Assembly: GCA_035610835.1 (NCBI GenBank)
Contig: CM069456.1
Coordinates: 31,021,677 to 31,085,676, forward strand
DNA length: 64,000 bases
Direction of reading: 5' to 3'
Source: Ophiura sarsii
Lineage: Eukaryota > Echinodermata > Ophiuroidea > Amphilepidida > Ophiuridae
How positions within the stretch are numbered: position 1 is the stretch's first letter; the number at the start of each line of letters is the position of its first letter. Below the pieces are notes generated by a model. The model saw only the letters and a list, made by a program, of their open reading frames with translations. It was not told the DNA's origin and made no database searches. This document shows, piece after piece, positions 55,407 to 64,000 of the stretch. A program made the translations under genes and the position numbers.

Positions 55407-57041
55407 TTACTTGTCCCGGCCTCTCCCGCGGCCCCTCGCTGCTGGTGCTCCTCGCCCTCTGTACCCTCCTCTGAATGGTCTTCCTCTGCTGGTACCCGGT
55501 TGGTAGCTTCGGCCCGCATGCTGCTTGTTTTGGAATGGCATGGGGGCCCCTGACCGAAAAAGCGGCCTGTTATGTTGCGGAGTAGGCCTACTATTATTCC
55601 CTTGGGGGCGCAACGAAAACGGTGGTCTAGGTCTTTGGGTTTGACCTGCCCCCGCGGCTCTCACTATTGACGTGAAGGCCTTAGTAGCCTCGTGCTGTTC
55701 CTTTACTTGACCCAGGAACTGTTCCCCGAACACAGACTTTCCCTTTTGGGGAGGCTTTTTGGCCAGGTGGCCATAGTTTGCATTTAGCTGCAAACCATTC
55801 AGCAAGTTATAGCGTCTTGCTTTCTGTATCCCTGCCATGGCTGACCCACATATGGCCATGGACCGTTTTATAGCTAAGGTTATCTGGCTATACGAGAGAG
55901 ATTGACCGGAATTGAGGGAGTCCAGTACAAGCGCCAGTGGCCCCATGGAGTCCACAAACTCCCGCGACACCTTCTTGAATTTCTCATCAGCTGCAAGGAC
56001 TTTACCAAGCTGATGAGAGTTGTGTCCCGTGGCCGGGTCTTTAAAAGCTGCCAAAAAGAAGGGGTCTACTTTCAGCCATGCCAGAGCATCCACGTCTGGC
56101 AAAGGGGTCTTCGCCGTTAAGCATTTGGCATGAGTGGCCAGCAGAGGGTTTCTAAACACCTTGTTAACAAACTCAGAGGTCGCCTCTGTGCATGGCCACT
56201 TGCTATATACGGCTTTATCCTCTCTCGGGTCTACCTTTATCTCTTTCATAATTTGGAGAGAAAAAGCCTTCTCCTCCTCAGATATGTCAATTACATCACC
56301 ATATCGTGAGGCGCCAGAGCTGTCAGCTGACGGGATAGATATTTCGTCATAATTACTGTTAGTGTTACAACTGACAGCTCCAGCCTGGTAGCCTGAATAA
56401 CCCTGACCTTCATTCTGCTCGTACTCACCCTCATTCTCCTGAGCATCATCCTCTATCTCTCTCTCAACACCCAAATCCTCCATGCCCTGCCTGTCTGCAA
56501 CTAGGCTCATTTCGTCCAGATCAGGGCGACGAGATCTTTTAGCGCCATTCCTCTCCTCACTGAATGCGCTTGCCTCACTAAGACTAGGCCTATTGTTAGC
56601 TGGCTCGCGCCCACTCTCGCTAACTGATCTCATTCTCTTACCTGCAACCTTACTCCCACTTGCATCCACCGTAGCGGCTGGATGACTATCATTACTACCA
56701 CTACTACAAGGGTTTCCCCCCTCCTCGCTCACCTTATCGGCTGAGCCTGTGTAGTTGTTGCGGATAGATTCTCTCACCTTAGCGGCTGAGCTAGAATTCA
56801 TGTTGACATCGTTCCTCACCATATCGGCTGAGGTGTCATCTACCTGATGTACATCTACATTAGTATTCTCACACTCGTCCCTACTCACCATAGCGGCTGA
56901 GTTAGGATATAAACGCTCATCGAGTGTTTGGCGCACATTGTAATAGGAATTATTGTACACCGGGTCGTCACCACTTACGCCCCCACCTACCGTCAGCAAT
57001 TCGTGCTGAATATCACTCACCTCTGACTGACTCGCATCCAT
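55407..57041 (-). CDS. DIRS gag-like protein (ORF1)
   Basis: 544 residues, ATG at 57041, terminating before the RT frame. N-terminal half is acidic, Ser/Asn-rich with a short motif repeated four times (SA-A/D-x-V, encoded at 56728-56745, 56773-56790, 56815-56832, 56884-56901). Middle is helical (EEEKAFSLQIMKEIKVDPRE; FKKVSREFVDSMGPLALVLD). C-terminus is strongly RGG/basic (RGRPFRGGYRGRGAPAARGR), likely nucleic-acid binding. No CCHC knuckle. Length and order fit DIRS ORF1. Confidence 0.88.
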   Translation of the reverse strand: MDASQSEVSDIQHELLTVGGGVSGDDPVYNNSYYNVRQTLDERLYPNSAAMVSRDECENTNVDVHQVDDTSADMVRNDVNMNSSSAAKVRESIRNNYTGSADKVSEEGGNPCSSGSNDSHPAATVDASGSKVAGKRMRSVSESGREPANNRPSLSEASAFSEERNGAKRSRRPDLDEMSLVADRQGMEDLGVEREIEDDAQENEGEYEQNEGQGYSGYQAGAVSCNTNSNYDEISIPSADSSGASRYGDVIDISEEEKAFSLQIMKEIKVDPREDKAVYSKWPCTEATSEFVNKVFRNPLLATHAKCLTAKTPLPDVDALAWLKVDPFFLAAFKDPATGHNSHQLGKVLAADEKFKKVSREFVDSMGPLALVLDSLNSGQSLSYSQITLAIKRSMAICGSAMAGIQKARRYNLLNGLQLNANYGHLAKKPPQKGKSVFGEQFLGQVKEQHEATKAFTSIVRAAGAGQTQRPRPPFSLRPQGNNSRPTPQHNRPLFRSGAPMPFQNKQHAGRSYQPGTSRGRPFRGGYRGRGAPAARGRGRGRDK

Positions 57042-57185
57042 TACGCCAGAATCACAATACTATAACTAATATTGATAATATATATCGGTAAGACTTACTA
57101 ACTGTAATAAAAATTACCTTAAATTCAACTTATCTGGCTCGTAATCCCGAGCAGCCAACCTTATCGTAAAAAAGCAATTTGAAAA

Positions 57186-57345
57186 TGGCCGATGAGTATA
57201 GGGGTCAAGGGGCCATGTGACCTAAGGTCGTGACCCCCCCTTCCGGATAGCCACGCCCACAAGGTCAGGTTTGTTTACTTTATTAGTACTTTTAACATTG
57301 GGATTTGAAGCAATTTGAGAGGCCAAACACATTGTCATATCTCAC
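57186..57345. repeat. DIRS right inverted terminal repeat
   Basis: Complement of 51531-51695. On the minus (coding) strand it precedes gag, so it should contain the promoter; no TATA box is evident. Confidence 0.9.
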
Positions 57346-57438
57346 GAAGTCTCGAAATATAATCTGAAATAGTTCCAACTAAGGCCCTTTTTGTTTTCAA
57401 ATTAGGAACGAAAATTCACTTCGAAATCTTCACCCTAC

Positions 57439-57688
57439 CCTAGACGCCTTTTGTAGTTTCTCGTCCTGGGGCGCATCCGTTTCAGCTGTCGCATCAAGAA
57501 AAGTTTTAGTTTCTATTAGTATTATTTCAATGTCTTTTTCAAGACATTTGTGAAAATCTGAGTCATTTTCACAATCTATCTGCACTTTTACCTAGCGGGA
57601 ACCCTGCGCTATTATAAATACTGTGATAAGTCTTTTCAAATGCATCAAATCCTCTGTGGAATATTCTCTGCCATCTTGGATCGGCCAT
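57439..57688 (-). CDS. Unidentified first exon(s), MADPRWQRIF...
   Basis: ATG at 57688 in good context (AAAATGG) opens MADPRWQRIFHRGFDAFEKT and YHSIYNSAGFPLGK. Beyond about 57595 the protein-like reading moves one frame to QIDCENDSDFHKCLEKDIEI, ILIETKTFLDATAETDAPQD and ends at CTAGG|GTAGGG (donor at 57438). Amino-acid texture is that of a real helical protein, but the change of frame means an indel, a sequencing error or an unrecognised intron. Family not recognised. The end phase (0) is compatible with the AARSD1 exon at 50803, but AARSD1 normally starts quite differently, so I do not join them. The DIRS element starts 76 bases downstream. Confidence 0.5.
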
Positions 57689-58152
57689 TTTGCAACAACA
57701 AAAAAAAAGGTGCCACATGCTCTGTTTTTCAAAAAGTTCGGACGAGAAACTAGGTTTTTTTTTACTTAGCCTTATTCTCAGATGCTTGCTCCTCCTATAC
57801 CGGACGCTTGGCCAAATTTCCAAACGAAAAGCAATGGGTTGCTTGTTTATAATAGACTTATATAGACTATGTTTGCTAACTGTTCATGAAAGAAAAAGTC
57901 AACAGAATTCCATTTGCTGAAAAAATATGGCAAAATATCCTAACTTCACCATTTTTGTACTTTTCTGGATTTCCCGCTAGGCCTATAGCCTGAGTCCTCT
58001 GGCTATTTTTTTGGCAACGCCTGGGTCCCTATCGAAGGCAATGAACCTACGGCACATAATCTCCTGGCCACAGTTCGACATACGTGGGCGCACTTCGATC
58101 AGGCTGCGCACGCATGCTTGAACTCACAAAATACTAACACGCCAGTTTACAT
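57689..58152. other. Presumed promoter side of the MADP exon, nothing else recognised
   Basis: T-rich tract just upstream of the ATG on the minus strand (AAAAAAAAAG at 57701-57710 on plus). No TATA box or element ends recognised. Confidence 0.35.
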
Positions 58153-58318
58153 TTTCACTCTAAAACCATGATTTTGAGGTAATTAGGAATCGTACCGCTC
58201 TGTAACTTGGAATGTATGTACGATTTATGATCAGAAATGTAAATCTGCAAGAAAATCTACTTTCTAAAAAAAATCATGAATAGAGGGCGCTCTCTGGAAA
58301 AGATCACATAATATGCCT
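58153..58318. mobile_element. Half copy of the 41958 MITE
   Basis: Matches the right arm of 41958-42330 from CACTCTAAAACCATG to the tip, followed by TTAA (58319-58322). The left arm is absent. Confidence 0.85.
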
Positions 58319-59033
58319 TTAAATTGCATGCCCTCTTCAATTCTTATTTTGAGGCCTGAATTTAATACAGTTTACACGGCCTCACACGATCACTAGGAAC
58401 GATCTTGTTGTGTATGGTTGAGTAGAGCGTAGGCTACAAACTGATCATATAGGTCGTATAGGTTGGGGCGGACCTACATCATCATGCCGGTGAAAACAAT
58501 CAAATGCCGGTTTAAACAAAAACAAAAGCAACTTGCGCAGATCAATCAATTACGGCAACTGCACATTGCGCCTACTGCGAATCAAGTGCGTAATGCTCAG
58601 CGTTGAGTGCGTGCATGGAATGTTTTGCTTTGAAACACTGGTTGCCAAGCAAATTTGCTAAAAATAACTGAAGGTCCCGTATGCGTATGTCCGCGCCATC
58701 CTATTGATGTGTGTTAATTAAAACGTTTTGCTTTTGTTGTCAACGGCAAACCCGGATGTAAACAAGTAGGCCTACTGGATGACCGGGTCGGGCGACCTAG
58801 CCTAAAATTAAAAAGTAAAGGCTATTGAGTAGGCTATCTCGAGTAGCCTGCCCTAAGGCCTAGCTAGGTAGCCTAGGCTAGGATAGGATAATCATAATGA
58901 TATTTGCATATTTTTGATTTTGCACGAATAGCCTAGGCCTAGCGCCAAAATGTCCTCTTTAACAGTACCATCAATTGATTATAATATAGATGCAGTAACT
59001 ATAAATATTTCTTGCATTTGAGGTAATGCTATT
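58319..59033. other. Non-coding, TAGGCCTA-rich
   Basis: 58775-58955 is rich in AGGCCTA/TAGCCTAGG palindromes. No gene recognised. Confidence 0.45.
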
Positions 59034-59219
59034 ACAATTTATTTTTATATTTTAAACTTTTATATAGAAGTTTACGTTTTGTCTGTGTAGTCTGCTACCA
59101 AAACAGTTAGTATTTGGCCATATAAAACAATCATTTTACGCACAAAATCATTAATTCTTGTTTAAAATAAATCTTAAATTTAGTTCTCTTTATAAACAAA
59201 CATATTTTACGAATATTTT
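59034..59219. repeat. Left copy of long direct repeat around jockey-like element
   Basis: 186 bases nearly identical to 60290-60495, apart from a 20-base segment (CCGAATTTTGTGCACCGCAG) present only on the right. Confidence 0.9.
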
Positions 59220-59228
59220 ACGAATATA

Positions 59229-60289
59229 GTGACCATAAATGGATCCCCATCCAGCTGGACTAAAGTCCACAGCGGAGTCCCCCAAGGAACAGTCCTCGGC
59301 CCCCATCTATTTATTCCTGCTATTCATAAATGACATCAGTGAAGCTGTCTCCAGCAAAATAAGACTATTTGCTGACGACTGCTTAGTCTACAGAGCCATA
59401 GATGGTCCAAATGATATAAATCACCTTCAGACCGACTTGGACAACCTGGTCAAATGGACGGAAGCATGGGGCATGCGATTCAACGCTGCTAAGTGCAACA
59501 TTATGAGAGTCACCAATCGACGAAACCAAGACGCACACGACTACACTATGACAGGGACTACACTAAAGACTACGAAGACCTGCCAGTACATGTACCTGGG
59601 CGTCCATATCCAAGACAACCTAAAATGGAATGCACAAAGCCAACACGCAACTTCAAAGGCATCCCGAGTGCTCGGCTTCCTTCAAAGAAACTTCCACCAG
59701 GCCTCAACAAACGTCAACTCAAGGTGAAACTGTACAACACCTTGGCTTAGGCTAAGTAATAGTGCGACCACATCTGGAATAACAGCTTGGCCCGGGACCC
59801 ACACAACGCCAAAAATGTCAACATGCTGGAAAAAGTCCAACGTAGAGCAGCACGCTTCACCACAAAAAACTACTCACATGAAGCTAGTCAGCCTAGTGTC
59901 ACAGACATGCTAAACAGCCTTAACTGGACCAGACCGCAGAAGAGCACATACATGTAGACTGACTTGTCTGTACAACTTTTACAAGATCCACCACGACCAG
60001 CTCGACATTTCCAAGACATACATCGCCCCGAAAACAGACCGCGAACGAAGAGGACACGACCAACAATTCAAACTCTACAACACCAGACTGGCTCCATTTA
60101 CCAACTCCTTCTTTCCGCGTACAATCACCGACTGGAACAAACTCCCCCATCCACCATCAACCTGCCCTCAAAAACCTCCTTCAAGCAGAGCATCCCCCAA
60201 CCTTAATCCCCCTGTGACCACCCACCTCCTGTTAAAACTTCCCTGCGGAGTACTACGGAGGATATCCAACCAAGTACCAAGTACCAAGT
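59229..60289 (+). mobile_element. Jockey/CR1-like non-LTR retrotransposon, 5' truncated
   Basis: Starts inside the RT palm: SWTKVHSGVPQGTVLGP, a frame break, then LLFINDISEAVSSKIRLFAD and DCLVYRAI (FADD box intact), WGMRFNAAKCNIMRV, YLGVHIQDNLKWN. Later in shifted frames: KVQRRAARFTT, MLNSLNW, HDQQF-type region and TDWNKLPPS. Several stops and shifts. The 3' tail is three ACCAAGT units (60267-60289). Confidence 0.8.
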
Positions 60290-60495
60290 ACAATTTATTT
60301 TTATATTTTAAACTTTTATATAGAAGTTTACGTTTTGTCTGCCGAATTTTGTGCACCGCAGTGTAGTCTGCTACCAAAACAGTTAGTATTTGGCCATATA
60401 AAACAATCATTTTACCCACAAAATCATTAATTCTTGTTTAAAATAAATCTTAAATTTAGTTATCTTTATAAACAAACATATTTTACGAATATTTT
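60290..60495. repeat. Right copy of long direct repeat
   Basis: Begins exactly after the retroelement's tandem tail; see 59034-59219. Confidence 0.9.
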
Positions 60496-61308
60496 CTGGT
60501 CGGAACATGCATTAAATCATGATTTGTACCTCCGTTTCGTAGCTATTTTTCTGACAGTAGAACGCCATTTTCAAAAGTGCATGGTGGGTAATGTAATTTT
60601 ATTATAAATTTGTCAATAAAACTAATTTACTTTCATGGAATTGGATATACCAAATATAACAATTTGCAATATTTAGCAAAAAGAGCGAATAAATATGTAC
60701 AGATTTCGACAAAATCATAATAATTCTTGAGATAACGAAGGTGCATTGTGGGTAACCCACTAATTTGCATAATGTTTTATTTTCAGCCCTGGATATGGAT
60801 ATGGCAAAGTGTGCCAACTTCTGGCCCCAAGAATCATCTAAAACCTGCGTAATGAAATTCTGTGATAGTATTAGGAATGTTCCTTGTTATTTCAAGTACC
60901 TTTTAAACATATTCTAGGATTGATCTAGGTGAGTGTGTTGTTGTACTGAATTTATAATGACGGGGGCATTTCCCATATTTAGCAAGTTCATGTATGTTGA
61001 TCGTATTGAAATGAGTTGTGGAGACTTGTGTTGTTATTGAATGTTGACAGGCATGTTAGAAGATTACCACTACCATACCAGTAGAGGTTCGGGTTCAAGA
61101 AGAAAGAATTGATCACTGTTCTGTTTAATGTTATTTGTGCTGCTATGTTGAGGAAATGTTTCTTCATCGAATGGTTGATTTCTGTCAGATTTCTCACGTC
61201 ATAATTAAATTACAAAAAATGAAACATGAACATTGTAAATTGTATGTGAATTTTTTTTGAAGTCTTAACCAAAAAATAAGCTTCCTTAAATCGTCACGGC
61301 ATCAATGT
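60496..61308. other. Non-coding, nothing recognised
   Basis: A+T-rich; no element ends or coding domain noticed. Confidence 0.4.
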
Positions 61309-61896
61309 CTATAGTCTATTTGGCCATCACGAGACGGTGACGTAACTGCGTATTAGACTGATTGCAGCATGTAATGCGGTCGCCTACTCGAAGCGCTGGT
61401 GTATACATGTACAAAAAAATGTACACACAAGCGTTGAAATAGAAATGAAAGACGGAAGATACATCATGCGTGCGTAAAAGCAGTGCCTGTTAATTTACGG
61501 CACTGTCCAGAGGAAGCCAAATAGGGTATAGTTTGTAATATTGTTTAAACTGATGTAAGCATGCTCAAAATTAGTAAAAATGTAATACTCTATTGGCTTC
61601 CTGTGGACAGTGACGTAACTAACAGGCGCAGCTTTTGGAGTTCTTTTAGTATACCCCTTCCACTGCATGCCTTCAATGGGGACTTTTAAAGAATGACCCA
61701 TACACTTATACAGTGAGGATAACAATTGGTAGGGTATTCTAAAGCTTACCCCAGCTTTTACGCACACGTATGTATCTTCCGCCTTTCAACGCTCGTGTGT
61801 GTACGCCAGCGCCGCGAGTAGGTGCGCACGTTATGTGCTGCAATTAGTAGAATACGCGGTTATGTCACTGTCTCGTGATGGCCAAATAGACTATAG
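61309..61896. mobile_element. Two head-to-head MITEs of the CTATAGTCTATTTGGCC family
   Basis: Outer tips CTATAGTCTATTTGGCCATC at 61309 and complement to 61896; inner tips at about 61500-61530 and 61588-61620. TGACGTAA at 61338-61345 and 61611-61618. Same family as 45844-46036. Confidence 0.75.
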
Positions 61897-62599
61897 TAGT
61901 TACTAGTGATACTGTAAATGGTTATTCTGTAACTTTTAGTAAAGCTGTACATGATAAACAAAAATGTTAACCATCCCTCTATATTGATTAGGTCTACAAG
62001 CAATAGGCATGATATGAAATAGAGGTTAAGAAAGTTGTAGATGTGTGTGCATGTGCACTGTGCAAAACCGTTCACAAAGAGGGTTATGATCTCGCAGATC
62101 TGCAGTATGTATAGCGTTTAAACACTTTGCATTTTATTTGCTTCAATATATTTTACATTTCTAAAATTGAAATGACATGACAAAAGTAAATCAACTAATG
62201 AAAAAAGAATGGACACTTTAATTTGGCTATTGATGTTAAAACAATGATGAATTCAGATTGAATACAAAGTACATTCTCTAAACTGCTGACTGCCGATTGC
62301 CACGTGTGTGTATAAACTATTACCATTACGTGTCAGATACCTTTTTGTCAAGTACAGAACCTTGGCTTGGTGTGATTGATTGTTGTACAATGTATTGCTA
62401 ATGCTGGCAAACAATTTTGGGTGTTAGAATTTGTATCTATGGTATTCAATATTGGTGGCAGCGGTGGGATTAGATTTCATGTTTAGACCGACCCGACCTG
62501 AGAGGTCCGTTCGCCCGTAGTACATGTATGTACAACAGGTTTGTAGTTGTTGTTGCCTATTTAACCACTATGAATACATGTACTGTACACACTACATGT
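61897..62599. other. Non-coding
   Basis: Contains CCTGAGAGGTCCGTTCGCCC (62499-62518), a phrase also seen in variant form at 6431, 16731 and 42570, i.e. a dispersed repeat. No gene. Confidence 0.4.
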
Positions 62600-63026
62600 T
62601 AGTGCTGTTATCAAGATCTTTTTTTCATGTCGACATGTTGCTATTTTAGAATCTCGATATCGACATGATGTCGACATATTATGATCCAAATACCGAGCCG
62701 ATTTTCCCGCAAATTAATGTCCGCGAATAGTATAGAATATTACCGCAGATCGAAAATATCGCTAAGTCAATGTACACAAGTTAAAAATCCTTTAGTATAA
62801 TACGCCACGATCATTAATTCGCCGATTTTCTACATTCTTTTATTACATAATCATATTGAAACAATGTCAAACTTTATAAAAATCACTTTGCCGATAATTT
62901 TTTTCTCAAATCATTACGGACGATTTAATGTCAATTATATCGACATCCCAAAGTTGATATCGACATGTCGGGATAATAGCCGATATCGACATAATGTCGA
63001 CATCGTCCATGTCGATGACAGCCCTA
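62600..63026. mobile_element. hAT-like non-autonomous element with perfect 8-base target duplication
   Basis: Tips TAGTGCTGTTATC and GATGACAGCCCTA; CTACATGT at 62592-62599 and 63027-63034. Subterminal regions carry several ATGTCGACAT and GATATCGACAT palindromic motifs. Confidence 0.88.
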
Positions 63027-63137
63027 CTACATGTACAAATCCCTTCATTGCTAGCTGCTGGCACTGCATGCTGGCCCGGTGGTATGATCCGGCGGGCTAT
63101 CAGATAGCGAAGAAACACTTTTGTTTTTGAAGCTGAC

Positions 63138-63205
63138 CAGTTAGCGCAGATGGTAAGGCGTCTAACTTCCACACACGCTGTCCGGGTTTGATCCCCGGCG
63201 CATGC
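63138..63205 (+). other. tRNA-like sequence (pseudogene or SINE head)
   Basis: Box A-like TTAGCGCAGATGG and box B GGGTTTGATCCCC with a 5-base T stem (CCGGG/CCCGG). Acceptor stem does not pair well (GCTGACC vs GCGCATG), so not a functional tRNA. Confidence 0.5.
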
Positions 63206-63367
63206 AGAGATTCAGGCATGAGAATTTTCAGTTTTTAAACTGAATTCAGTTTTTTTATGGTCCAAATTTCCGCACTTTCATTTAATTTCAGGCTGTTTTT
63301 AGCCCGATTTCACACACATTTTCAGTTTTTTCAGTTTTTTTTCATGTTTTTTCATTCTCATGCCTGG
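63206..63367. repeat. Inverted pair of GGCATGAGAA with TTCAGTTTTTT tracts
   Basis: TTCAGGCATGAGAATTTTCAG at 63212-63232 mirrors CATTCTCATGCCTGG at 63353-63367. Directly follows the tRNA-like sequence. Confidence 0.5.
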
Positions 63368-63538
63368 AGATTGCTTTACCATCAAATTGTTGACTGTTTT
63401 TCTCCCCTGTCTTTCATTTACTAAAACATGTCCTGTGAGTTAGGCTTTAAAAGTACTAAATCCCCTTAACCTACAATTGGTGGCAGCCGTGGGATTTTTT
63501 TTGTCTCTGAACACAAACTTTAAATAGCTTTAGATAAA

Positions 63539-63677
63539 ACCCCACAGATTCATTGATGGTTGTCATCAAAACATTTGATGTAAATGTTACTCCAATCACT
63601 ACAATGAATATTATTATTCCACAAATCCTAAATAATTTTCTGTCAGCTTCACTCAGTCCATCAAAGAGAATATCCAT
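63539..63677 (-). CDS. Hypothetical exon with one membrane segment
   Basis: ATG at 63677 reads MDILFDGLSEADRKLFRICG, then a 20-residue hydrophobic run IIIFIVVIGVTFTSN and MTTINESVG. Could be a first exon of a small membrane protein, but no donor is convincing and no family is recognised. Confidence 0.2.
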
Positions 63678-64000
63678 TGTCCTTATAGTCAGGCTCCGAC
63701 AAATCGCCTGTCCGATAGCCAAGGGCAGCCATATTTTATGTCAGACTAGCTGAACCACAGAACATGCTGCCCGATCGGGCAATAATAACAATTCCCACAA
63801 GAAAGCATACTAAAGTCGCCAATTTGGCAATCATATCTTAAAGGTAGATGACCCGATCACATTTTCATGACACAGATTTTTCTCAAACATATGGAGATTT
63901 TCATATCATATATGAAAGATCATATTTTTCTGATTAACATACTGAAATTTGACGGTCCAAATCAGTATGATTACGAAGAAATCGGTGAAATAACATTGAA

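Larger units (their letters stand above)
51469..57363 (-). mobile_element. DIRS1-like tyrosine-recombinase retrotransposon, apparently complete
   Basis: 5.9 kb, coding strand minus. Inverted terminal repeats about 51531-51695 and 57186-57345. An internal complementary region at 52390-52503 matches both extremities: 52390-52473 is the exact complement of the left end 51469-51552, and 52468-52503 the exact complement of the right end 57328-57363. The two matches overlap by six bases, ATTATA, the expected circle junction. Three long frames (gag, RT-RNase H, tyrosine recombinase) are open. No target duplication, as expected for recombinase integration. Position is between the AARSD1 exon at 50803 and the small exon at 57439. 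Confidence 0.95.

Noticed and set aside
53547..56685. Plus-strand frames of 70-155 codons within the DIRS element
   Set aside because: They lie antisense to clear RT and gag coding sequence and show no domain of their own.
57439..57688. Alternative first exon of AARSD1
   Set aside because: Phase is compatible, but the encoded sequence does not resemble the conserved AARSD1 N-terminus and contains a frame change; not joined without transcript evidence.
63138..63205. Functional tRNA gene
   Set aside because: T arm is good, but the acceptor stem does not pair; more likely a SINE head or pseudogene.

Overview
This is a eukaryotic, A+T-rich, intron-containing stretch of an animal genome. Two conserved split genes can be read: a VPS4-like AAA ATPase on the plus strand and AARSD1 (alanyl-tRNA-editing domain protein) on the minus strand. 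The repeat types (DIRS1-like, L2-, RTE- and jockey-like non-LTR elements, a Mutator-domain transposase gene, many MITE families, tRNA-derived SINEs) fit an invertebrate deuterostome such as an echinoderm or hemichordate. That placement is an inference, not something the sequence proves.

Layout. 0.8-6.7 kb: six 3' exons of the VPS4-like gene, their introns loaded with MITEs, followed at 6.7-7.8 kb by a decaying tandem array of copies of its last exon. 8-14.4 kb: a MITE field with nested insertions and a Myb/SANT-like fragment. 16.4-22 kb: a split but broken gene with a Mutator-like transposase domain, one exon of which is tandemly duplicated. 22.5-25.3 kb: the tail of a Ty3/gypsy integrase, then an unidentified reading frame pairing a C2H2 finger with 17 copies of a 15-residue SR-rich repeat, interrupted by an L2-like 3' end. 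27-31 kb: PIF/Harbinger-like Myb/SANT remnants. 31.4-35.4 kb: an unusual inverted-repeat-bounded array of an 11-base motif. 35.4-38.6 kb: decayed gypsy gag, minisatellites and a RecQ-like scrap. 39.4-50.8 kb: eleven exons of AARSD1 including an 18-base microexon. 51.5-57.4 kb: an apparently intact DIRS1-like retrotransposon. 57.4-64 kb: one small unidentified coding exon, a jockey-like fragment between roughly 190-base direct repeats, and further MITEs.

Only the VPS4-like gene (endosomal/ESCRT-type disassembly, by family) and AARSD1 (hydrolysis of mischarged Ala-tRNA, by family) look like active host genes. The three DIRS frames look capable of expression. Most other coding matter is transposon-derived and broken. 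Exon boundaries were set by hand from reading frame, GT/AG sites and remembered family conservation; no alignment or search was run.
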